Shown here in pieces: positions 32,681 to 42,505 of a stretch of 51,879 nucleotides of DNA (position 1 is its first letter; the number at the start of each line of letters is the position of its first letter). The stretch lies in the NCBI RefSeq assembly GCF_003471165.1, contig NZ_QRIL01000029.1, positions 1 through 51,879 on the forward strand. Reading direction: 5' to 3'. The translations under genes and the position numbers were made by a program. Under the pieces are notes generated by a model. That model did not search any database. It was not told the origin of the DNA and saw only the letters and a program-made list of their open reading frames with translations. The DNA is from Ruminococcus sp. AM22-13. Lineage in GTDB: Bacteria > Bacillota > Clostridia > Lachnospirales > Lachnospiraceae.

Positions 32681-32953
32681 TCAATGCATCATTTTCATAA
32701 GATTGATCACCTTATCAAGCTTTTGTATTTCCTGCGGAGATTTTCCCATCTTAAGAACGTCTATGATTGCGGAAATTTCATCAGCATTAAAATTTAACCC
32801 GCCCTTTTTTCCCTGTGTCGCCGCGTTCATCAGGAAAGGCATCATGTCATTTACTCCTTTGGTACTTCCCTGTGCCGCGAGATTTTGCAGCATATCCAGT
32901 TTGGAACGGTCCATACCTGCAAGTCTTGGGTTATTGCGCCAGTCGTCACTCAT
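32681..32953 (-). CDS. Uncharacterised small helical protein
   Basis: 90 residues, all-helical looking and Met/Asn-rich (RLAGMDRSKLDMLQNLAAQG, then NADEISAIIDVLKMGKSPQE). It overlaps the upstream gene by 8 nt, so the two form an operon and are probably partners. No signal peptide or membrane segment. I know similar unnamed pairs in Lachnospiraceae genomes but no function. Confidence 0.7.
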   Translation of the reverse strand: MSDDWRNNPRLAGMDRSKLDMLQNLAAQGSTKGVNDMMPFLMNAATQGKKGGLNFNADEISAIIDVLKMGKSPQEIQKLDKVINLMKMMH

Positions 32954-33311
32954 CTGACTCCTCCTTTTGATTATTATCCGGCTGATTCATAAGCTGAAGC
33001 ATCTGAATCATTGCCATCATATTCACAATCTGATTTAATTTATCCCTGCTAGGACCATAGCAGAAATTCCGGATCTCATTAATGGTATCCACAGGGCTCT
33101 GTGCCGGCATACTCATAGCACACAGATCACTGCCGGAACCTGTCTTGCCAAAAACAGAAACGGTATTGAGAAATTCAGCAGCTTTTTCATAGATAGAGAA
33201 AATCTGCTGGCCTTTTGGCGGGAGATAAGGAATGGCAGCTTTTATCATCTGTCCGCGGTCTGAACTGACCATCTGATCCAGCAGAGTCTGGGAAATATGC
33301 TCCTCATTCAT
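32946..33311 (-). CDS. Uncharacterised partner of the small helical protein
   Basis: 121 residues from the chosen ATG, which follows GGAAG; an in-frame ATG five codons earlier is possible. Content: SQTLLDQMVSSDRGQMIKAA, then IPYLPPKGQQIFSIYEKAAE and MMAMIQMLQLMNQP, ending in an acidic tail. Helical and soluble. The MxxxxMMxxM segments resemble those in the downstream partner, suggesting duplicated helical modules. Function unknown. Confidence 0.65.
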   Translation of the reverse strand: MNEEHISQTLLDQMVSSDRGQMIKAAIPYLPPKGQQIFSIYEKAAEFLNTVSVFGKTGSGSDLCAMSMPAQSPVDTINEIRNFCYGPSRDKLNQIVNMMAMIQMLQLMNQPDNNQKEESDE

Positions 33312-33410
33312 AATATCTGCTTCCATTATATGATTTTATTAACAGAATATGTCGGGGAAAAGGATTCTGACATATAATAAACTATAGAAATCGGAAAATG
33401 GAGCAAAAAA

Positions 33411-33575
33411 ATGAAATCAGAATCTGACGAAAAAAAAGAAAAGCTTGTTATAGAAGGAAATGCCTTTTATGAGATAGATCTGGAATGTGTAAGAAAAAAG
33501 GAAAGACAGAAAAACAGACAGAGCAGCAGAAACAAAATATATTCAGATATAAAAAACAGACCGCGACAGAAATAG
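33411..33575 (+). CDS. 54-residue small basic protein
   Basis: ATG at 33411 with GGAG seven bases upstream opens 54 codons to TAG at 33573-33575. The sequence has an acidic start (MKSESDEKKEK), a short LVIEGNAFYEIDLECV segment and a very basic tail (RKKERQKNRQSSRNK). The GNAFYEID(L/E)(E/D)C pattern is one I recall from many unnamed small proteins of this family, so I believe it is expressed. No membrane segment. Function unknown. Confidence 0.6.
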   Translation: MKSESDEKKEKLVIEGNAFYEIDLECVRKKERQKNRQSSRNKIYSDIKNRPRQK

Positions 33576-33633
33576 CTGCAATTTGAAAATTGATTCCACC
33601 AGAAGAGAGGTACTTTTTAATACAGAAGAAAAA

Positions 33634-33657
33634 GGCAGAGGGAAATTTCCCTCTGCC
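33634..33657 (-). terminator. Terminator of the Cys-rich protein gene
   Basis: GGCAGAGGGAAATTTCCCTCTGCC is a perfect 24-bp palindrome. On the minus strand it is followed by TTTTTC, so it ends the Cys-rich gene 15 nt after its stop. Confidence 0.85.
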
Positions 33658-33672
33658 GGCAGATAATGATTA

Positions 33673-33954
33673 TCAGCAGCCGCAGCCACATCCATTGCCA
33701 CACAGCAGAAGCAGTACGATAATGATCCAGCAGCTGTCTCCGTTACCGCATCCGTTGTTGCAGCCCCAGCCATTATTTCCGCACAGGCATAAAAGAATGA
33801 TGATCCAAAGAATATTGCAGCAGGAATTATTTCCGCAGGAAAGTCCCCAGCCGTTATTACATCCATTGTCACATCCGCAGCCATTGTTATTGTTACAGCC
33901 ACATCCGCCTCTGTCTTCTCCGCAACCGCAATTTGTAGCAGCTAAATCACTCAT
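33673..33954 (-). CDS. Cys/Gly/Asn-rich HCB-like small protein
   Basis: 93 residues of low complexity. A start MSDLAATNCGCGEDRGG leads to a repetitive CNNNNGCGCDNGCNN tract, and two hydrophobic blocks (ILWIIILLCLC and WIIIVLLLLC) alternate with more Cys/Gly/Asn. Products like this are annotated as chorion-class high-cysteine (HCB) proteins in Blautia-like genomes. The Cys pattern suggests cross-linking or metal binding at the membrane or spore coat; this is inference. Proper ribosome binding site GGAGG precedes the ATG on the minus strand. Confidence 0.8.
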   Translation of the reverse strand: MSDLAATNCGCGEDRGGCGCNNNNGCGCDNGCNNGWGLSCGNNSCCNILWIIILLCLCGNNGWGCNNGCGNGDSCWIIIVLLLLCGNGCGCGC

Positions 33955-34046
33955 GTTAAATCCTCCAGATTTTCTTTACACTCTTATCATATGTGAGGAG
34001 TGGAAATGTGTTACTGGGAAGTAAATATTTGGTAAAGTTTCACAAG

Positions 34047-34075
34047 TTGACAATAATATGAGAATCATATATAAT
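34047..34075 (+). promoter_or_regulatory. Consensus promoter
   Basis: TTGACA and TATAAT are separated by 17 bp. It drives the following glucan-binding-repeat gene, leaving a leader of about 100 nt. Confidence 0.85.
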
Positions 34076-34178
34076 ATATCACGTAACAAATCTGTAATGA
34101 TTGAGAAAGAAATGCAACAATAACCCAATTAAAACGTAAAACAATACGTAAAAAAGAAAGAGGAAACGGGGAATAAGA

Positions 34179-35552
34179 ATGAAGAAACAAGGGAAACTAT
34201 TGTTAAAGTATCTGCTCCTTTTGGTAATAACCGTTCTTGTACTGGGCTGTTTTAGTGTATCCGCGGCAACAAAGACAGGATTTGTGACTCAGAATGGTAA
34301 GACTTATTACATAAACAAAGACGGTTCCAAACAAAAAGGATGGCTGGAACTGAATGGCAAGAAATATTACTTTAATAAGACGACCGGCGTTCAGCTTAAA
34401 GGCTGGGCAAAAGATTCCAGTGGGAAAACAGTCAGATACTTCACCAGTGGTGCGGGATATATGGTAACAGGATTTATCACAGATGCCAAAGGAAACACCC
34501 GCCACTTTGATGAGAAAACAGGACTTATGACAAGAGGCTGGCTGACAGATTCTCAAAATTATAAGTATTATTTTTACAGTGGTTCCGGTGTCATGGCCAA
34601 GGGCTGGGTAGAGAATAAACAGGAGCAAAAACGTTATTTCAGCCAGTCAAATGGGCGTATGTGCACCGGATGGATAAAGAGCACAGCCGGAAATTACAGA
34701 TATTTTAAACCTTCCAATGGAATCATGTATGTGGGCCTGGAGAAAGTAGATGACGATTATTATTATTTTTCCAAGTCAACAGGTGTTCGCTACCAGAAAG
34801 GTTTCGGAACGGTTGGAAGTAAGAAATATTATTTTGATCCATCAGACGGTAAAGCGAAGACTGGCTGGCTGATACTGGATGGAAAGAAATACTATTTTAA
34901 CGACGCTGGTGTTATGCTGGCAGATACGATTGCTGCTATTGATGGAACTACATACCGGTTTGATTCAAATGGTGTGGCGACAAAGACATCGTCCGATAAC
35001 TATACGATAGACGGCAATTACGTTAAAGTATACGACGCCAAGAATGGCAAATACTATTATATGGAAAAGCAGTTCATACAGCATCCGGGAATTGCAGATG
35101 GAACAGTATCAGATCTTGACCTGCTGGCAGCGGTATGCGACGCCGAGGCAGGTGATCAGGGTGTGATTGGAATGGAAGCAGTTGCCCTTTGCGTATTAAA
35201 CTGTACGATTGACGAGTATAAGGAATTCCCTTCACAGATTCGTTACGTAGTATATCAGGGAAAACCAACTCAGTATGCGGTCGTTACAGACGGTGCACTG
35301 CTTAAGAGACTGAACGGTCAGTTTGAGGACAGAACAAATGCTTATGCAGCCGCAAAAGCAGCAATGGAAATGTTTAACGATTACGTAAATCGTGGCACGA
35401 AGAGATCACTCCCAGGATTTACAACAAAGGATTTCAATTACAAATTCTTTATGACTCCGGCAGCATTTAAGGCACAGAACCTCAATTTCAGCAAACTGGA
35501 GTATGAGCAGTATAAAGGACATGTGTTCTTTGTAGACTGGATTTCCGGCTGA
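34179..35552 (+). CDS. Secreted wall-binding repeat protein with SleB-like hydrolase
   Basis: 457 residues. Signal peptide (1-29, ending CFSVSAA) then about ten cell-wall/glucan-binding repeats (residues 35-290) of the type GW..DG.KYYF: GWLELNGKKYYFNKTTG, GWLTDSQNYKYYFYSGSG, and so on. The last 150 residues are a cell-wall hydrolase of the SleB type, with DLDLLAAVCDAEAGDQG around the catalytic Glu, then AVALCVLNC and the GHVFFVDW end. The repeats anchor the enzyme to wall polysaccharide while the hydrolase trims peptidoglycan. Stand-alone operon behind a consensus promoter. Confidence 0.9.
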   Translation: MKKQGKLLLKYLLLLVITVLVLGCFSVSAATKTGFVTQNGKTYYINKDGSKQKGWLELNGKKYYFNKTTGVQLKGWAKDSSGKTVRYFTSGAGYMVTGFITDAKGNTRHFDEKTGLMTRGWLTDSQNYKYYFYSGSGVMAKGWVENKQEQKRYFSQSNGRMCTGWIKSTAGNYRYFKPSNGIMYVGLEKVDDDYYYFSKSTGVRYQKGFGTVGSKKYYFDPSDGKAKTGWLILDGKKYYFNDAGVMLADTIAAIDGTTYRFDSNGVATKTSSDNYTIDGNYVKVYDAKNGKYYYMEKQFIQHPGIADGTVSDLDLLAAVCDAEAGDQGVIGMEAVALCVLNCTIDEYKEFPSQIRYVVYQGKPTQYAVVTDGALLKRLNGQFEDRTNAYAAAKAAMEMFNDYVNRGTKRSLPGFTTKDFNYKFFMTPAAFKAQNLNFSKLEYEQYKGHVFFVDWISG

Positions 35553-35611
35553 TATCTGGCGAATTAACGCTTTAAGTTGATAAAATAACGGCGGAATATA
35601 CAGGAAATTCC

Positions 35612-35640
35612 TTGACAAATAAAATCTGTGTTTGTATACT
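35612..35640 (+). promoter_or_regulatory. tyrS leader promoter
   Basis: TTGACA and TATACT are separated by 17 bp. The start near 35647 gives a leader of about 510 nt that includes an extra hairpin and the T-box. Confidence 0.8.
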
Positions 35641-35652
35641 TTCAAGTATCAA

Positions 35653-35682
35653 GTCAGAGGCAAAAGACCTTTTGGCTCTGAC
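35653..35682 (+). repeat. Extra hairpin at the start of the tyrS leader
   Basis: GTCAGAG.CAAAA pairs with TTTTG.CTCTGAC. The sequence CTTTTGGCTCTGACATCA is close to the right end of the 188-bp element at 24741-24928 (CTTTTGACCCTGATATCA, 14-15 of 18 identical). It is likely a short member of that repeat family, lodged at the very 5' end of this transcript. Confidence 0.55.
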
Positions 35683-35756
35683 ATCAATTATATAAGGATT
35701 TGAAAGAGAATTTATAATAACTCATAATAGTTCTTTTGGAAATCCATATGATATGA

Positions 35757-36128
35757 AAAAGCACAGATGGGAAAGAGTAACGTAAGGGAAGCATACAGAG
35801 AGCAGCCGGCAGGTGAGAGGCGCATGGGGAACTTATGTGAATACCTCCCGGAGCTCTGCACTGAACACCGACACTACGCAGATAAGAAATGTTAATGTTC
35901 CTGGATTCATAACATTAACCTGTTTGCGAAACAATATACTGGAAGGTAAGTAGGCTGTAGCGGAGTGGCATCCGTTAACATGCTTAAGTAACAGGGCACT
36001 GCTGATTATGTTAAATAACAGAAGCTGCAATTGGTTACTTATAGAGGCAGAGAATGCGAGTTTTCTGCGAATTTAGGTGGTAACGCGGGACCCGGTTCTC
36101 GTCCTAAACGGACAGGACCGGGTTTTAT
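35757..36128 (+). promoter_or_regulatory. T-box leader controlling tyrS
   Basis: Stem I elements are present: AGTA (35777-35780), CAGAGAGCAGCCGG pairing with CCGGAGCTCTG, and the loop E-like GAA segments. The specifier should be TAC for tyrosine; two candidates are GAATACC (35841 region) and ACTACGC (35873 region). The T-box AGGTGGTAACGCGG is at 36075-36088. It is followed by a strong terminator (ACCCGGT...ACCGGGT then TTTTATT, 36090-36126). Uncharged tRNA-Tyr would favour the antiterminator and allow tyrS expression. Confidence 0.95.
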
Positions 36129-36156
36129 TATTGTAATTACGAGGAGGAAACAAACA

Positions 36157-37386
36157 ATGACAGTTTGGGACGAGCTGAAAGCCCGTGGTCTGATTGCCCA
36201 GGTAACAGACGAAGAAGAAATCAAAGAAATGGTAAATAACGGAAAAGCTACATTTTACATTGGCTTTGACCCGACCGCAGACAGCCTTCATGTCGGACAT
36301 TTCATGGCACTTTGCCTGATGAAACGTCTGCAGATGGCTGGAAACAGACCAATCGCATTATTAGGCGGTGGCACAGGTATGATCGGAGACCCATCCGGAA
36401 GATCTGATATGCGTAAAATGATGACAGTAGAAACTATCCAGCACAATATCGACTGCTTTAAGAAACAGATGGAGCGTTTCATCGATTTCTCAGATGGTAA
36501 AGCGTTAATGGTAAACAACGCTGACTGGCTGATGAATTTAAACTACGTAGAGGTACTTCGTGATGTTGGACCACATTTCTCTGTAAACCGTATGCTTTCT
36601 CATGAGTGCTACAAACAGCGTATGGAACGTGGACTGACATTCCTTGAGTTTAACTACATGATCATGCAGAGCTACGATTTCTACATGCTGTACCAGAAAT
36701 ATGGCTGTACCATGCAGTTTGGTGGAGATGACCAGTGGGCAAATATGCTTGGCGGTACAGAGCTGATTCGTCGTAAACTTGGCAAAGATGCATACGCAAT
36801 GACAATCACACTTCTTCTGAACTCTGAAGGTAAGAAGATGGGTAAAACTCAGTCAGGTGCTGTATGGCTTGATCCGAACAAAACTTCTCCGTTCGATTTC
36901 TATCAGTACTGGAGAAACGTGGATGATGCAGACGTTATCAAATGTATGCGTCTCCTCACATTCCTTCCATTAGAGCAGATCGATGAGATGGCAAAATGGG
37001 AAGGAAGCCAGTTAAACAAAGCAAAAGAAATCCTTGCATATGAACTGACAAATTTGGTTCATGGCGAAGAAGAAGCAAAGAAAGCACAGGAAGGTGCAAG
37101 AGCACTTTTCGCGGGCGGCGCTGACACTGCTCATATGCCGACTACAGAGCTTACAGATGAGGACTTCTCAGAAGAAGAAACGATCGATCTGATCTCCATG
37201 CTTGTAAAAACAGGACTGGTTCCGACACGTTCCGAAGGACGTCGCGCGATCGAGCAGGGTGGTGTTTCCATCGACGGTGAGAAGATTACAGATGTGAAAT
37301 ATGTAGTTGCCAAAGATGCACTTGCCGGAGATGGTATAGTGCTTAAGAAAGGCAAAAAGAAATTCAATAAGATTGTTGCAAAATAA
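36157..37386 (+). CDS. tyrS: Tyrosyl-tRNA synthetase
   Basis: 409 residues. Class I motifs: [19 protein letters not shown] (HIGH-like) and [12 protein letters not shown] (KMSKS-like, KFGKS type). The tyrosine site includes [19 protein letters not shown] and GGDDQW. The C-terminal S4 domain ends the protein ([17 protein letters not shown]). It attaches tyrosine to tRNA-Tyr in the cytoplasm. The ATG follows GAGGAGG just after the T-box terminator. Confidence 0.98.
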   Translation: MTVWDELKARGLIAQVTDEEEIKEMVNNGKATFYIGFDPTADSLHVGHFMALCLMKRLQMAGNRPIALLGGGTGMIGDPSGRSDMRKMMTVETIQHNIDCFKKQMERFIDFSDGKALMVNNADWLMNLNYVEVLRDVGPHFSVNRMLSHECYKQRMERGLTFLEFNYMIMQSYDFYMLYQKYGCTMQFGGDDQWANMLGGTELIRRKLGKDAYAMTITLLLNSEGKKMGKTQSGAVWLDPNKTSPFDFYQYWRNVDDADVIKCMRLLTFLPLEQIDEMAKWEGSQLNKAKEILAYELTNLVHGEEEAKKAQEGARALFAGGADTAHMPTTELTDEDFSEEETIDLISMLVKTGLVPTRSEGRRAIEQGGVSIDGEKITDVKYVVAKDALAGDGIVLKKGKKKFNKIVAK

Positions 37387-37485
37387 TACAGTTAATAAAA
37401 TGCATAGAATGATCTGGCAGCATTATATAGATAAGAATGAACGCCGGGCGGGATATGCATAGAGTATTATGATATATAAATCTCA

Positions 37486-37511
37486 GGATATGCAGGAATG
37501 TCTGCATATCC
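37486..37511 (+). promoter_or_regulatory. Hairpin just before the alaS ribosome binding site
   Basis: GGATATGCAG-GAATGT-CTGCATATCC is a perfect 10-bp stem ending 6 nt before CAGGAGGAAAAGG. There is no U-tract. It could affect translation or mRNA stability. No alanine T-box is visible in the 145-bp gap. Confidence 0.5.
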
Positions 37512-37531
37512 GATTTCAGGAGGAAAAGGTT

Positions 37532-40171
37532 ATGAAGAAATACGGAGTAAACGAACTTCGTCAGATGTTCCTCGACTTTATGGAGAGTAAAGGACATCTG
37601 GTAATGAAAAGCTTTTCCCTGGTACCACAGGGAGATAAGAGTCTTCTGCTGATCAATGCAGGTATGGCTCCGCTGAAACCATATTTTACAGGTGCAGAGA
37701 TTCCGCCGAGAACAAGAGTAAGTACCTGCCAGAAATGTATCCGTACAGGTGATATCGAGAACGTAGGTAAAACTGCACGTCACGGTACATTTTTCGAAAT
37801 GCTTGGTAACTTCTCTTTTGGTGATTATTTCAAAACAGAAGCAATTCACTGGTCATGGGAATTTCTGACAGAAGTAGTTGGACTGGACGCAAACCGTCTT
37901 TATCCGTCTGTTTATCAGGAGGATGATGAAGCATTCGATATCTGGAACAAAGAAATCGGAATCCCGGCTGACAGAATCTTCCGTTTCGGAAAAGAAGACA
38001 ACTTCTGGGAGCACGGCGCAGGTCCATGCGGTCCATGTTCTGAAATCTACTATGATCGTGGAGAAAAATATGGCTGCGGTAAACCAGGCTGTACAGTAGG
38101 CTGTGACTGTGACCGTTACATGGAAGTATGGAACAACGTATTTACCCAGTTTGAGAACGATGGTAACGGAAACTACACAACTCTGAAACAGAAGAATATT
38201 GATACAGGTATGGGTCTGGAACGTCTGGCAGTTGTTGTGCAGGATGTAGATTCTATTTTCGATGTAGATACTATCTGCGCACTGCGTAACCTGGTATGTG
38301 AGATATCCGGAAAAGAATACGAGAAGAATTATAACGATGACGTATCCATCCGTCTGATCACAGACCATATCCGTTCTGCAACATTTATGATCTCCGACGG
38401 TATCATGCCTACAAACGAAGGCCGCGGTTATGTACTTCGCCGTCTGATCCGTCGTGCAGCACGTCATGGACGTCTTCTTGGAATCGAAGGCCCCTTCCTT
38501 GCAAAATTAAGTGAAGAAGTGATCAATGGTTCCAAAGCAGGATATCCGGAGCTGGAAGAGAAGAAAGAATTTATCTTCAAAGTTCTCACAAACGAAGAGA
38601 ACCAGTTCAATAAGACCATCGACCAGGGTCTTCGTATCCTTGGCGAGATGGAAGATGCAATGACAGCAGCAGGAGAGAAAACTCTTTCCGGCGAAAATGC
38701 ATTCAAATTATATGATACTTACGGATTCCCGATGGACCTTACAAAAGAGATCCTCGAGGAAAAAGGATATGACATTGACGAAGATGGCTTCCAGAAATGC
38801 ATGGAAGAGCAGAGAAACAAAGCTCGTTCCGCACGTGAAGTAACTAACTATATGGGTGCTGACGCAACTGTATATGATGATATCGATGTTAACGTTACAA
38901 CAGAATTTGTAGGATATGACTATCTTACATTTGATTCCAAAGTAACTGTTCTTACAACAGAGACTGAGATCGTAAACTCTCTGATGGAAGGCCAGAAGGG
39001 AACAATCTTCGTAGAGCAGACTCCATTCTATGCAACAATGGGTGGTCAGGTCGGAGATACCGGTGTGATCGAGACTGCAAACGGTAAATTCGTAGTAGAG
39101 GATACCATCAAACTCCGTGGTGGCAAAATCGGCCATGTAGGACATATGGAATCTGGTATGATCTCCACAGGAGAAACTGTTTCTCTGAAAGTAAACGAAG
39201 CTGCAAGAAGAGACACTGAGAAGAACCACAGTGCAACACATCTTCTTCAGAAAGCATTAAAGACTGTACTTGGAAGCCATGTAGAACAGAAAGGTTCTCT
39301 GGTAACACCAGACAGACTCCGTTTCGACTTTGCTCACTTCCAGGCTATGACAGCAGAAGAAATTGAACAGACTGAGGCGCTGGTAAACAAAGAAATCCAG
39401 GCTGGTCTTGCAGTTCATACAGATGTCATGGATATCGAAGAAGCAAAGAAATCCGGAGCAATGGCTCTGTTTGGTGAGAAATACGACCAGAAAGTACGTG
39501 TCGTATCCATGGGCGATTTCTCCAAAGAACTCTGCGGTGGTACTCACGTAGCAAACACAAGCTCCATCATGCTCTTCAAGATCGTTTCTGAATCCGGTAT
39601 CGCAGCAGGCGTTCGTCGTATCGAAGCTCTTACAGGAAACGGAGTTCTGGAATATTATAAGAAACAGGAAGAACTGCTTTATGCAGCTGCAAAAGCTCTG
39701 AAAGCAAATCCTTCTGAGATCGTAGAGAAGATTGGACATCTTCAGGGAGAAGTAAAAGCACTTTCCAGTGAAAATGAATCCTTAAAGAGCAAACTGGCTC
39801 AGGGTGCTCTGGGAGATGTTATGGATAAAGTAGTAGAAGTCAAAGGCGTAAAACTTCTGGCTGCAAAAGTAGACGGAGTTGACATGAATGGACTTCGTGA
39901 CCTCGGAGACCAGCTGAAAGACAAACTCGGTGAAGGTGTTGTCCTTCTGGCAGCAGTAAACGGTGAGAAAGTAAACCTTCTTGCTATGGCAACAGACGCT
40001 GCACAGAAAGCAGGCGCTCACGCAGGTAACCTGATCAAAGCGGTAGCTGCTATCGTAGGTGGCGGCGGCGGCGGTCGTCCAAACATGGCACAGGCCGGCG
40101 GAAAGAACCCGGCCAAGGCACAGGAAGCTGTAGATGCAGCAGCAGGAATCCTGGAAGGACAGCTGAAATAA
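37532..40171 (+). CDS. alaS: Alanyl-tRNA synthetase
   Basis: 879 residues, normal. The catalytic core begins [19 protein letters not shown], with motif 2 as [13 protein letters not shown] and motif 3 near [12 protein letters not shown]. The editing domain carries [12 protein letters not shown] and CGGTHVANT. The C-terminal Ala-rich DHHA1 domain closes with the [15 protein letters not shown] glycine loop. ATG chosen for GGAGG; the longer frame has no site. It follows tyrS in the same direction. Confidence 0.99.
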   Translation: MKKYGVNELRQMFLDFMESKGHLVMKSFSLVPQGDKSLLLINAGMAPLKPYFTGAEIPPRTRVSTCQKCIRTGDIENVGKTARHGTFFEMLGNFSFGDYFKTEAIHWSWEFLTEVVGLDANRLYPSVYQEDDEAFDIWNKEIGIPADRIFRFGKEDNFWEHGAGPCGPCSEIYYDRGEKYGCGKPGCTVGCDCDRYMEVWNNVFTQFENDGNGNYTTLKQKNIDTGMGLERLAVVVQDVDSIFDVDTICALRNLVCEISGKEYEKNYNDDVSIRLITDHIRSATFMISDGIMPTNEGRGYVLRRLIRRAARHGRLLGIEGPFLAKLSEEVINGSKAGYPELEEKKEFIFKVLTNEENQFNKTIDQGLRILGEMEDAMTAAGEKTLSGENAFKLYDTYGFPMDLTKEILEEKGYDIDEDGFQKCMEEQRNKARSAREVTNYMGADATVYDDIDVNVTTEFVGYDYLTFDSKVTVLTTETEIVNSLMEGQKGTIFVEQTPFYATMGGQVGDTGVIETANGKFVVEDTIKLRGGKIGHVGHMESGMISTGETVSLKVNEAARRDTEKNHSATHLLQKALKTVLGSHVEQKGSLVTPDRLRFDFAHFQAMTAEEIEQTEALVNKEIQAGLAVHTDVMDIEEAKKSGAMALFGEKYDQKVRVVSMGDFSKELCGGTHVANTSSIMLFKIVSESGIAAGVRRIEALTGNGVLEYYKKQEELLYAAAKALKANPSEIVEKIGHLQGEVKALSSENESLKSKLAQGALGDVMDKVVEVKGVKLLAAKVDGVDMNGLRDLGDQLKDKLGEGVVLLAAVNGEKVNLLAMATDAAQKAGAHAGNLIKAVAAIVGGGGGGRPNMAQAGGKNPAKAQEAVDAAAGILEGQLK

Positions 40172-40212
40172 AATTTCTGCAAAAATTTCTGCAAAAATTA
40201 ACCAAAAAGATG

Positions 40213-40242
40213 TTGACGAACCCACTGACAATGATATATAAT
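40213..40242 (+). promoter_or_regulatory. rpsU promoter
   Basis: TTGACG and TATAAT are separated by 18 bp, with transcription expected near 40250, about 70 nt before rpsU. Confidence 0.7.
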
Positions 40243-40320
40243 ATCACTTGTGCAAGAAAAATACCCAGACAGTTGTATTTTAGCACAATCTACAACTGGA
40301 GGGAGGTTAGGTGTGAGTCT

Positions 40321-40497
40321 ATGTCAAACGTAATCGTAAAAGAGAACGAGACTTTAGATAGCGCTCTTCGCAGATTCAAAAGAAGCTGCGCAAAAGCAGG
40401 AATTCAGCAGGAAATCCGCAAAAGAGAGCATTACGAGAAACCAAGCGTTCGTCGTAAAAAGAAATCTGAAGCCGCAAGAAAACGTAAATATAATTAA
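40321..40497 (+). CDS. rpsU: 30S ribosomal protein S21
   Basis: 58 residues, full size. [20 protein letters not shown] and the basic tail ([15 protein letters not shown]) are diagnostic. Part of the 30S subunit. GGAGGGAGG lies 13 nt upstream of the ATG, slightly far. Own promoter and terminator. Confidence 0.99.
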   Translation: MSNVIVKENETLDSALRRFKRSCAKAGIQQEIRKREHYEKPSVRRKKKSEAARKRKYN

Positions 40498-40505
40498 TTG
40501 TGCGC

Positions 40506-40540
40506 AAAAATCCCTGGCAGTTTGTCAGGGATTTTTATCA
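40506..40540 (+). terminator. rpsU terminator
   Basis: AAAAATCCCTG and CAGGGATTTTT form an 11-bp stem with a 9-nt loop. Confidence 0.85.
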
Positions 40541-40640
40541 TAATAAAGAAAAATAATAGGGAAAGATAAAATAATTTCTATTTATTCTAGAAAGTGTAAA
40601 AAAAGGAAATTATTAACGATATCAGGGGAAGGAAGTAATC

Positions 40641-42239
40641 TTGAAGGCAGAGAACAACAAAAAACTGAAAGAAAAGAAAAACTGGATCCTGTTACTGTTA
40701 AAGAAACTGGCAAAGATTCTTTTTAACAGAATTTTTTATGTGGCAGTGGCAATGCTTGTACAGCTTGGCTGGATCTTTCTGATGGTATTGCGGCTGGCAG
40801 CTTTTTCCAGATATGTGGACATCGTAATTAAACTGGTCGGTGTCGTGCTTGTACTCTGGATTTTAAATAAAGAAATTAATCCGTCATATAAGCTGGCGTG
40901 GACGATGCTCATCCTCATCCTGCCGATTCTTGGAGTGGTACTGTATTTTGTGTTTGGACGTTCCAGAATTGCGACAATCATGCAGCAGCATTTTGAACAG
41001 CGGATTGAAGAGAGCAGGGAATATCTGCGGGACCGGCCGGAGACAAGGCAGAAGCTGGAAGAGCTGGATCCGTCAGCAGCGATCCAGTCCCGATATATTT
41101 CGGATGTTTCCAGATTTCCGGTTCATGAGAATACTACCGCGGAATATTTCCAGGTAGGAGATGATATGTTTCCTGTGCTTGTACAGGAACTGAAACAGGC
41201 AAAGAAATATATTTTTATTGAATATTTTATCATCAATGATGGTGTGATGTGGCGGACGATCCGCCATATCCTTGAGGAAAAGGCAGCAGAGGGTGTGGAT
41301 GTGCGCCTGATTTACGATGGATTTGGCTGTCTTACGACATTGCCGCATAAATACTATGAAGAACTTCGTGCAAAGGGAATTAAGTGTCAGGTATTTAATC
41401 CGTTCCGGCCATTATTGAACATTATTCAGAACAACCGCGATCACAGAAAGCTTTGTATTATAGACGGCTGGGTAGGTTTTACCGGTGGAATCAATCTGGC
41501 AGATGAATATATCAACCAGAAAGAACGCTTTGGACACTGGAAAGATACGGCAGTTATGCTAAAAGGTGAAGCAGTCTGGAATATGACCGCCATGTTTCTT
41601 CATATGTGGGCAGTAGTCGGACGATCAGATGAGAGCATCGACTACGAAGCATATTTTCCACATAAATATCACGAAGAAGAATTTGAAAGTGACGGATTTG
41701 TCCAGCCATTCTGTGATACACCTCTTGATGAAGAAATCGTTGGTGAAAACGTATATCTGAATATCATAAACAAAGCCAAACGATACGTATATATCTGTAC
41801 CCCATATCTGATCATCGATAATGAAATGATGACGGCACTTTGCCTGGCAGCAAAGAGCGGAGTTGATGTGCGGATTATGACACCGGGAATTCCGGATAAG
41901 AAGCTGGTATTTCTTCTGACACAGTCTTATTACAGACAGTTGTTGGAAGCAGGAGTAAAAATCTATGAATATCAGCCGGGATTTCTCCACGCGAAATCGT
42001 TTGTATGTGATGATGAAATTGGCGTGGTGGGAACGATCAATCTGGATTATCGAAGTTTGTATCTTCATTTTGAAGATGGCGTATGGATTTATAAGAATAA
42101 AGTTGTGCAGGACATTAAAGATGACTTTACGCAGACAATGGAGTACTGCAATCCTGTAGAACTGGAATTTTGTCTGAACAGAAATATCGGGGTGCGCATG
42201 ATGCAGAATATTTTCCGCGCGTTTGCACCAATGTTGTAA
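40641..42239 (+). CDS. cls: Cardiolipin synthase
   Basis: 532 residues. Two N-terminal membrane segments (about 33-52 and 60-90, with a third short one) precede two phospholipase-D HKD domains: HRKLCIIDGWVGFTGG and HAKSFVCDDEIGVVGT. It joins two phosphatidylglycerols into cardiolipin in the membrane. The start is a TTG with GGGGAAGGAAG upstream. Followed by a full copy of the dispersed palindromic repeat. Confidence 0.95.
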   Translation: MKAENNKKLKEKKNWILLLLKKLAKILFNRIFYVAVAMLVQLGWIFLMVLRLAAFSRYVDIVIKLVGVVLVLWILNKEINPSYKLAWTMLILILPILGVVLYFVFGRSRIATIMQQHFEQRIEESREYLRDRPETRQKLEELDPSAAIQSRYISDVSRFPVHENTTAEYFQVGDDMFPVLVQELKQAKKYIFIEYFIINDGVMWRTIRHILEEKAAEGVDVRLIYDGFGCLTTLPHKYYEELRAKGIKCQVFNPFRPLLNIIQNNRDHRKLCIIDGWVGFTGGINLADEYINQKERFGHWKDTAVMLKGEAVWNMTAMFLHMWAVVGRSDESIDYEAYFPHKYHEEEFESDGFVQPFCDTPLDEEIVGENVYLNIINKAKRYVYICTPYLIIDNEMMTALCLAAKSGVDVRIMTPGIPDKKLVFLLTQSYYRQLLEAGVKIYEYQPGFLHAKSFVCDDEIGVVGTINLDYRSLYLHFEDGVWIYKNKVVQDIKDDFTQTMEYCNPVELEFCLNRNIGVRMMQNIFRAFAPML

Positions 42240-42243
42240 AAAG

Positions 42244-42386
42244 GTTACTGTTCACACACCACTATCCCGCGAGGTGTTTTGGCATAAATATGCCAAAATC
42301 CCGAGACATACAAGCCAAAATTCCATTGCCGCAGGCAATCTGGAATGAATTTTGGCTATGTTACTGAGAACGGAGTGAACAGTAAC
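42244..42386. repeat. 142-bp palindromic repeat, full copy B
   Basis: Same ends (GTTACTGTTCAC/GTGAACAGTAAC), same conserved hairpin (TTTTGGCAT...ATGCCAAAA) and same CCCGAGACATACA block as copy A. The variable arm is a different sequence, but still self-complementary (GCCAAAATTCC...GCAAT/ATTGC-type...ATTTTGGC). That keeps the fold while changing bases. It sits in the cls-carboxypeptidase gap. Confidence 0.85.
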
Positions 42387-42397
42387 GTAAAAAGTTT

Positions 42398-42445
42398 AAG
42401 AGCTGTTGCTTTGGCGAATAAAATTTGCAAGGCAACAGCTCTTTT
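42398..42445 (+). terminator. Terminator after the cls region
   Basis: AAGAGCTGTTGC and GCAACAGCTCTT form a 12-bp stem followed by TT. It ends the transcript behind copy B of the repeat. Confidence 0.75.
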
Positions 42446-42505
42446 GGCATATTTTTATAAAACGGTCTTTATAATAAAATAGAATAAATATGCCGGAGAG
42501 AAATT

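Noticed and set aside
34179..35552. Glucosyltransferase or toxin with glucan-binding repeats
   Set aside because: No catalytic glucosyltransferase domain; the C-terminus is a SleB-like hydrolase.
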